The notes under the pieces are model-generated. The model made no database searches and was not told the DNA's origin. It was given only the letters and a program-made list of their open reading frames with translations. 64,000 nt of DNA from assembly GCA_025331445.1 (NCBI GenBank), contig JAIWNE010000109.1, positions 1-64,000 of the forward strand, read 5' to 3'. The translations under genes were made by a program, and so were the position numbers. The number at the start of each line of letters is the position of its first letter. Within the stretch, counting starts at the first letter, position 1. Of the stretch, positions 59,031 to 64,000 are shown piece after piece. Source of the stretch: Blakeslea trispora. Lineage: Eukaryota; Mucoromycota; Mucoromycetes; Mucorales; Choanephoraceae.

Positions 59031-61081
59031 TCTTCTCACAAAAAGAAAACAAATCGTCATTGAAAGACTACATTCCAGATATTCTGTGCGACAGTGAGGA
59101 TAATGGCTCAACTTCATGTATGCCATACAAAAAACAATTCAAATAGGTAAAAAGCAACTATTACTGCCAAGGCGCCAAAATACCGTGTCTATTAAATGGA
59201 GCCACTGTGCATTTTGAGATGTAAAAGAAGGTTTACTTCTGAAACTCTCAGGCAAGAAATAGATTGAGGTTTGCCAACACAAAATGAACTAGAGGAATAC
59301 TGTTTGTGTTACTAACGAAGATGAACACTTTGCATCACATGCAGTTCACAAAAAGATATGCCATACATAGGTGTTTTTTGATAGAGTTTGTGGATGATAA
59401 GCAAACAGTGGTTGTATAATATTTGCCATGGATAACAAATACTCTGTAAAGCAGATGGAGTCCGATTTAATGCATTGAGAAGATAGGGAAACATTAGCGG
59501 ATTGTAGAGAAACAAAAGAATGTTTCTGAAAAACATGTCTAAATCAGCTTTTGAGGAATTTGTATTGTAGAAGATTGCCTATGTATAGAACCAAAAAGCT
59601 TGCTACTATTCTATTTCTTTTCGTATCCTAAACAAGGCATTTTTTAATATTCCATAGCCTATTTCTTATATAAAAGGAAAATGTTTATAATCCAATATTT
59701 CCTTTCAAATACCACCTTATAAACGTGCTTGGTTTATCAAACAAATGTTACTGAGAATGAAAGAAGAACTTGTTTGCTATAAAATCAAAGACCTAATGTC
59801 GTTATAAAATAGTGTTGATTGTAATTCCTTATTTGATTCGATTGTTTCGTTTTGTTACTGTCAGCTATTCTTTGTCAATTATGTGCGTCTTGCATGGTAT
59901 TCATTCAACTAACAGCATCTGGATGATTGGCTACATATGTTTTGGCGGTTATTTTGACTGAACAGTATGCAATGCTCATCTTTTTCTTCTCCTTCTTAAA
60001 GTCTTTTTGCTATAAGCCACAAAATGCACATATAAATTCATATAGATAGAGTTTTTGTTAGTTATAATATGTATATCGCTTTTTGATATCTTTATGCATC
60101 ATTACTCCTGCATCAGCAAAGAAATTAAAATCAGTCGATTAAAGACTTGCCAATCACCGTTTTTTTTTTAATCTTTATCCTGTTTCTGGAATCGCAATCC
60201 TAAAAAAGATGCATCTATAACTCCCTTCCCGAAATATTGACACCTATTTGCTCCTTTAATATATTTGAATGCTAAGCTTCTTATTCATACCAAACAATTA
60301 CCTGGTAGAAGCAGGCTACAAACGAAATCTAGCTCTTTCTATATTCAACTAGTTATCGTTACCTTGTTTCATATTGAATATCAGTAGAATGGAGCAGTAT
60401 TGTACCGATCTTCACAACACATGAGCGAAAGGCAAGATCCTGCATAGAATATGTTCAAACAACGATTTAAGTAAAAAGAAGAATAGACAAGCAAAATCAT
60501 TACTACATCTTCTATTCAAGAAATACAAATGTTTAATATTTAACATCATTATAAGGTTTCTTACTTTTCAGTTGACAAACACTCTTTCTCAAAGTCCGTT
60601 TTTTGACTGAGTTTTGTTTTAAAGTTTTTTTTCGAATCACAGGTCGCACGAAATCACTCAACAGTATCGAAAAGACCTCAAAGAAAGAGGGAATAGGATC
60701 ACTTTTCTTTTCAAACACTCATATTCAGTTTTAAGCTATGATTTTATATATTCGGGCTACAAATCTGAATTTGATTAACGAGAGATCATCAAAAAAAAAA
60801 CTCCTTGCTGCTCAATAGTGCATTCTCAATCTGAAATTAATGAGCTGATAAATCTATAAATTGCCCTTTCCCAAAACCTCGGAATATCTTACGTCAACCC
60901 ATCTAGCTTTGCATTATTGTTTTTAGCCTTTAACCAATCATTTTCATTGGTTTGATATTGAAATTGTGCAGAAAAAAAAAATCAGGCCGTTTCTGAGATG
61001 AAAATAAGGTACAAAATGTACTTTGAATATCCGAAAAGAAGCGTATTTATTTTGGGTATTGGAAGGTAAGTATATGTACAT
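59031..61081. other. Long gene-poor stretch
   Basis: Two kilobases of AT-rich DNA with no frame showing a known domain, no tRNA and no long repeat. Short frames at 59.3 and 60.6 kb lack support. Confidence 0.5.
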
Positions 61082-61996
61082 TCACTTTGCTAGACGGATA
61101 TATTTAGAAATAAGCAGATCTTCTTGCTCTTCAAGTGGTCTTTTCTTGTTCATGGCACTAGGCGCTAAAGGAGGTGTACAAAGAGGGGAGATTGTATCAC
61201 TACTATCACTATTATATTCAGTACTAAGCAATGATGCTTCACTACAACTATCGTCGCCGTCATCGTCATCATCATTGTCATGACTACTACTTTTCTTTGT
61301 ATCGTCATCATCATGGTCATGACTATCTTCAATTAAAACATGACTGGATGAAGCTGCGGGTTTGGGTTGCGCAGTTGGAGCAGGTGGGTCTTTTTTAAGC
61401 TGATGAATCAGATTCTTCTTCTGAATGTGCTGATAGAGCAGAGAAACCCATTTGTCATACAAAGGCTTTGAAACGTGTAGTCGATAATCAATGAGTTTAA
61501 GAAAAACAAGTTCGGATGCAGTGATTTCCGCAGCGCTTAAGCTAGCAATCTTGGCCCATGTTTGGGTTCGGTAATTTCGGTCATGAAGGTACTTTGAAGC
61601 AAGTATTAATGCGGTCAGAAACATGCGTCGACTACAGGAAACGAGGCAGTGTGTGCTTGAGTGGATGAGTTTTTTGATACGAAAGATGTAAAATAGAGCA
61701 AGTTGAAGCATGGAATAGGTTGCTTTTGATCGTTGAAGTATCTCTCTGATGAACACTCTCGTTGGCAATATAGTCTTTGTCGTTGGTTTTTGTTTGTTAA
61801 GCCATATGGAGTCAATGATTTCTGCTGAAACGTCAATCAGTCGATCAATCATCATAGATTTTTGTTGACAAGGAGTACTTGAAATTGGATGATTCAGTTG
61901 AAATAATGCCTTTTGAATGGATGGTAAATGAACCATACTTTTGAGGCATTCTAATGTAGAGTCTGATATGTATTTTTCTATAGTATGTGAAGACAT
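61082..61996 (-). CDS. PHO80/PCL-type cyclin
   Basis: A single-exon protein of 304 residues, start ATG 61996 (MSSHTIEKYISDSTLECLKS). The cyclin box reads TRVFIREILQRSKATYSMLQ, ALFYIFRIKKLI, RRMFLTALILASKYLHDRNY and TWAKIASLSAAEITASELVF, then LKLIDYRLHVSKPLYDKW. The KYLHDRNY and NxxE-type pattern is characteristic of cyclins that partner the Pho85 kinase (Pcl1/Pho80 group) in cell-cycle and nutrient signalling. The tail is low complexity (Pro/Ala, then Asp/His/Ser-rich from about residue 215), ending PLEEQEDLLISKYIRLAK. A GAGA run sits just 5' of the start. Confidence 0.88.
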   Translation of the reverse strand: MSSHTIEKYISDSTLECLKSMVHLPSIQKALFQLNHPISSTPCQQKSMMIDRLIDVSAEIIDSIWLNKQKPTTKTILPTRVFIREILQRSKATYSMLQLALFYIFRIKKLIHSSTHCLVSCSRRMFLTALILASKYLHDRNYRTQTWAKIASLSAAEITASELVFLKLIDYRLHVSKPLYDKWVSLLYQHIQKKNLIHQLKKDPPAPTAQPKPAASSSHVLIEDSHDHDDDDTKKSSSHDNDDDDDGDDSCSEASLLSTEYNSDSSDTISPLCTPPLAPSAMNKKRPLEEQEDLLISKYIRLAK

Positions 61997-62190
61997 GATA
62001 AAGTAAGAGAAAGAGAGAGAGAGAGAGAAAAAAAAGAGAGCCTGATATTTATTTATTTTAGGGATGAACAAAAATAAAAAAAAAATCAGTCGAATTTATT
62101 TTTGATCAAATCCATTAAAACGTATGATATGTACATATCCCTCACTCTCTTCTTGCAAATAAATACATGTGTTTATTGTTGTGCCGAAGA

Positions 62191-62529
62191 TCATTGATAC
62201 AAGTGCACTAAGCCATACAGCAAAGTGTGAAATAGAATGTAAGAAAGTAAGCCGCCCAAAGCGCCATCCAGAACTACATCGCGGTAGCCATGCACAAAAT
62301 AAGTCTTGCTACCACCTGTCTTTATCAGCAACAGTGCTGACAAGACAACCCAACTCATGGCGTAGAACAAAAAGCCAAACAGATTGCTAAGACCCAAGAT
62401 GCCAGCAGCAGATCCGGCTATGGCTGCGAAACAGGAGCGTATAAACTGAAGTTGTCTAGCATTATGCATAACATGAGGCTGTATGTATTTATGCGCGTCT
62501 TGACCGGGTGCTGGTGGTGAAGCGTTCAT
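62191..62529 (-). CDS. EMC6: ER membrane protein complex subunit 6
   Basis: 112 residues, the usual EMC6 size, single exon from ATG 62529 (MNASPPAPGQDAHKYIQPHV). The sequence QLQFIRSCFAAIAGSAAGIL, GLSNLFGFLFYAMSWVVLSA and the C-terminal GALGGLLSYILFHTLLYGLV, HLY are the conserved EMC6 membrane segments. EMC6 is a core membrane subunit of the EMC insertase, which places moderately hydrophobic transmembrane helices into the ER membrane. It is followed about 200 bp later by the start of the cyclin gene on the same strand. Confidence 0.93.
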   Translation of the reverse strand: MNASPPAPGQDAHKYIQPHVMHNARQLQFIRSCFAAIAGSAAGILGLSNLFGFLFYAMSWVVLSALLLIKTGGSKTYFVHGYRDVVLDGALGGLLSYILFHTLLYGLVHLYQ

Positions 62530-63213
62530 TTAAGATATATGGCAAGTTTTTTTTTTTATCAGAAACAAACAAGAAAGGAGCACATAATTAAAGTTTCTTT
62601 TCCCAGAAGACAACAGTTATGAAAATCCTGTCGGTTTTCAAAACTGAATTTCGTTTTAAAGGTATTGCTTTTTATCGTCAAAGCAACTGTTCATTTAAGC
62701 ATCAATCTAGTTCAACTTTTCACTTTTACAATAGTTGCCCGATTTAAGAGTTGTTTGATGTAAGAGCACATAATATAAAAGTAACCCTTTGAACTTATGA
62801 TCGCTTCAAGCGCTAGACTGTAATTCAATTCAAGAGTATATAATATAAGAACACATTTCTCAAGAATATGACCACTCTTAAATAAAGCGATTATTGTACT
62901 ACACCACATACAAGCGAATATTTCATCGCTTCGAACGCTAACTGCGCTTTTTTAGGTAATATACAAATCAATCATTGACTAGTTTACAATGTGTTGAGTT
63001 GACTGCAGTGATGTTTATCAACCATACTATGCCTACATACAATCAACAGTACTATAGCTAAACCTTTATGTATGTGAATTTTGAGTGGTCTTTCTCATGA
63101 AATGCGGCCTAAAGCCTTTTGTATTGTACTTGCAAAATGGTTGGTATTTACTCAAAATTATAAGACTACTTTTAACATCCAAGCCTTTTGTATATACACA
63201 ATTTAGATTTTAT
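62530..63213. other. Intergenic, no recognised gene
   Basis: 0.68 kb between EMC6 and the acidic repeat protein. It presumably contains the EMC6 promoter. No other structure was seen. Confidence 0.5.
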
Positions 63214-64000
63214 TTAGCTTCTATTATTATGTGCCAAGGCAGCTAACAGATCTGATTCAGATGGATTCTCATCATCACTGGATGAGTCGTTTGCAGTGTC
63301 AGGCTTATAAAAACCTGCTTCACTCTCATGACTTTGGTGAGGCTGTTCTCTAGAATCAGGTTTCACTGTTTTGCCAACTACAGACTCATCAGCATGTACT
63401 TCAGTCTCATCTAAACTATCATCATCCGAGTCACTATCTTCAAACATCTGAAATACTTTCTGTGTTCTATTAGGTGCACCCACTACGGCCTGTTCTTGTT
63501 TCGCTGGAGGTTGATTCTCCTTGATATCTAAGCTTTGAACAATATCATCGTCACTATCACTGTCATCATCAGGGAACATCTGAAACACTGTTTGATCTAC
63601 AGGGGGCGATACTAGTATAGGAGGGGAAGGCTTTGACACAGGTGAAGCATCCTCTTCATCATCTGTAAGACTATCGTCCGCAAAGATATCAAATACGCCT
63701 CGCTGTTCAGTTGGTTTAGCAGTTGATGTCTGTGTTAGTTCTGCAGGCCGTGGGGGTAGTAAGGGTGGCAATTCTGGTGACTCGGTTTGGAACAATTCAG
63801 ATGACTGTTCTTCTTGTTGCTGTTGTTTTCCTTGACGACTGTATAACTTTAGATTTGAAAAGAACCCTTTCTTCTTTTCAGACGATTGAGTGGATGTACT
63901 TCCTGTGGACGATTTTCTAAAAATGCCGCTTAGACTATTTCTCTTGGATTCTTCGTTTGGCAACAAAGTAGAGTTGGGTGAAGTGGGTGATGGCTGTAGC
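63214..64000 (-). CDS. Acidic protein with three VFxMF-acidic repeats (3' part only)
   Basis: The frame is open from the window edge to the stop at 63214, so the gene is incomplete at its 5' end. It is Ser/Pro-rich at first (RNSLSGIFRKSSTGSTSTQS, KKKGFFSNLKLYSRQGKQQQ, then LPPLLPPRPAEL, a possible SH3 ligand). It then holds three similar units, GVFDIFADDSLTDDEED, TVFQMFPDDDSDSDDD and KVFQMFEDSDSDDDSLDE, spaced by Pro- and Lys-rich linkers. It ends DSSSDDENPSESDLLAALAH. The hydrophobic-then-acidic repeats look like short linear docking motifs with casein-kinase-2-type sites. No family was recognised. Confidence 0.75.
   Translation of the reverse strand, partial: LQPSPTSPNSTLLPNEESKRNSLSGIFRKSSTGSTSTQSSEKKKGFFSNLKLYSRQGKQQQQEEQSSELFQTESPELPPLLPPRPAELTQTSTAKPTEQRGVFDIFADDSLTDDEEDASPVSKPSPPILVSPPVDQTVFQMFPDDDSDSDDDIVQSLDIKENQPPAKQEQAVVGAPNRTQKVFQMFEDSDSDDDSLDETEVHADESVVGKTVKPDSREQPHQSHESEAGFYKPDTANDSSSDDENPSESDLLAALAHNNRS

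Noticed and set aside
59312..59536. 74-codon minus-strand frame in the gene-poor stretch
   Set aside because: No similarity recognised and no neighbouring exons; a chance frame is likely.

Overview
This is a eukaryotic, AT-rich window with many short introns (about 40-80 bp, GTAAGT-like donors) and several single-copy fungal genes (VAC14, EMC6, a PHO80-type cyclin, a Dbl-family GEF). The transposon types and the dense lineage-specific gene copies suggest an early-diverging fungus, most likely Mucoromycota/Mucorales. That placement is inference; no marker gene was compared.

Layout. 1-4 kb: one arm of a 1.9-kb inverted duplication carrying a PD-(D/E)XK-like gene, joined to a MULE-like zinc-cluster exon, then an internally deleted Tc1 element. 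5.3-9.7 kb: RhoGEF (+). 10-13.3 kb: VAC14 (-). 13.4-14.3 kb: NmrA-like oxidoreductase (-). 15-15.7 kb: a short protein resembling only the N terminus of Nup93/Nic96 (-). 16.9 kb: tRNA-Gln(UUG). 17.3-25.2 kb: one very large gene (-) of about 22 exons and 2,190 residues, with four Tudor-knot-like repeats, two ZZ-like fingers, an extended PHD, a GATA-like finger and a C-terminal bacterial-type N4/N6 DNA methylase. This is the most striking gene here. 26-34.5 kb: transposase relics, the second arm of the 1.9-kb inverted duplication, a truncated Tc1 copy and a second PD-(D/E)XK-like gene. 34.5-40.7 kb: simple repeats, foldback/TIR elements and a third PD-(D/E)XK-like gene cut by a transposase relic. 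40.7-44.3 kb: a MULE with a GCM/WRKY-like zinc domain and a ubiquitin-specific-protease-like domain. 46.4-52.3 kb: two divergent paralogues (a fourth PD-(D/E)XK-like type) in a palindrome with a 984-bp TIR element at its centre; their 5' halves are essentially identical and their 3' halves diverged, with an abrupt boundary. 53.3-59 kb: a broken IS630-like element and a broken FAR1-type MULE with an OTU protease. 61-64 kb: PHO80-type cyclin (-), EMC6 (-) and the 3' part of an acidic repeat protein (-).

The window alternates conserved housekeeping blocks (5-25 kb and 61-64 kb) with repeat-rich blocks (1-4, 26-59 kb). In the repeat-rich blocks, PD-(D/E)XK-like genes are duplicated, inverted and truncated beside DDE and MULE transposons. 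Splice models were built by eye from reading frame, phase and consensus sites; exact exon borders should be treated as provisional.
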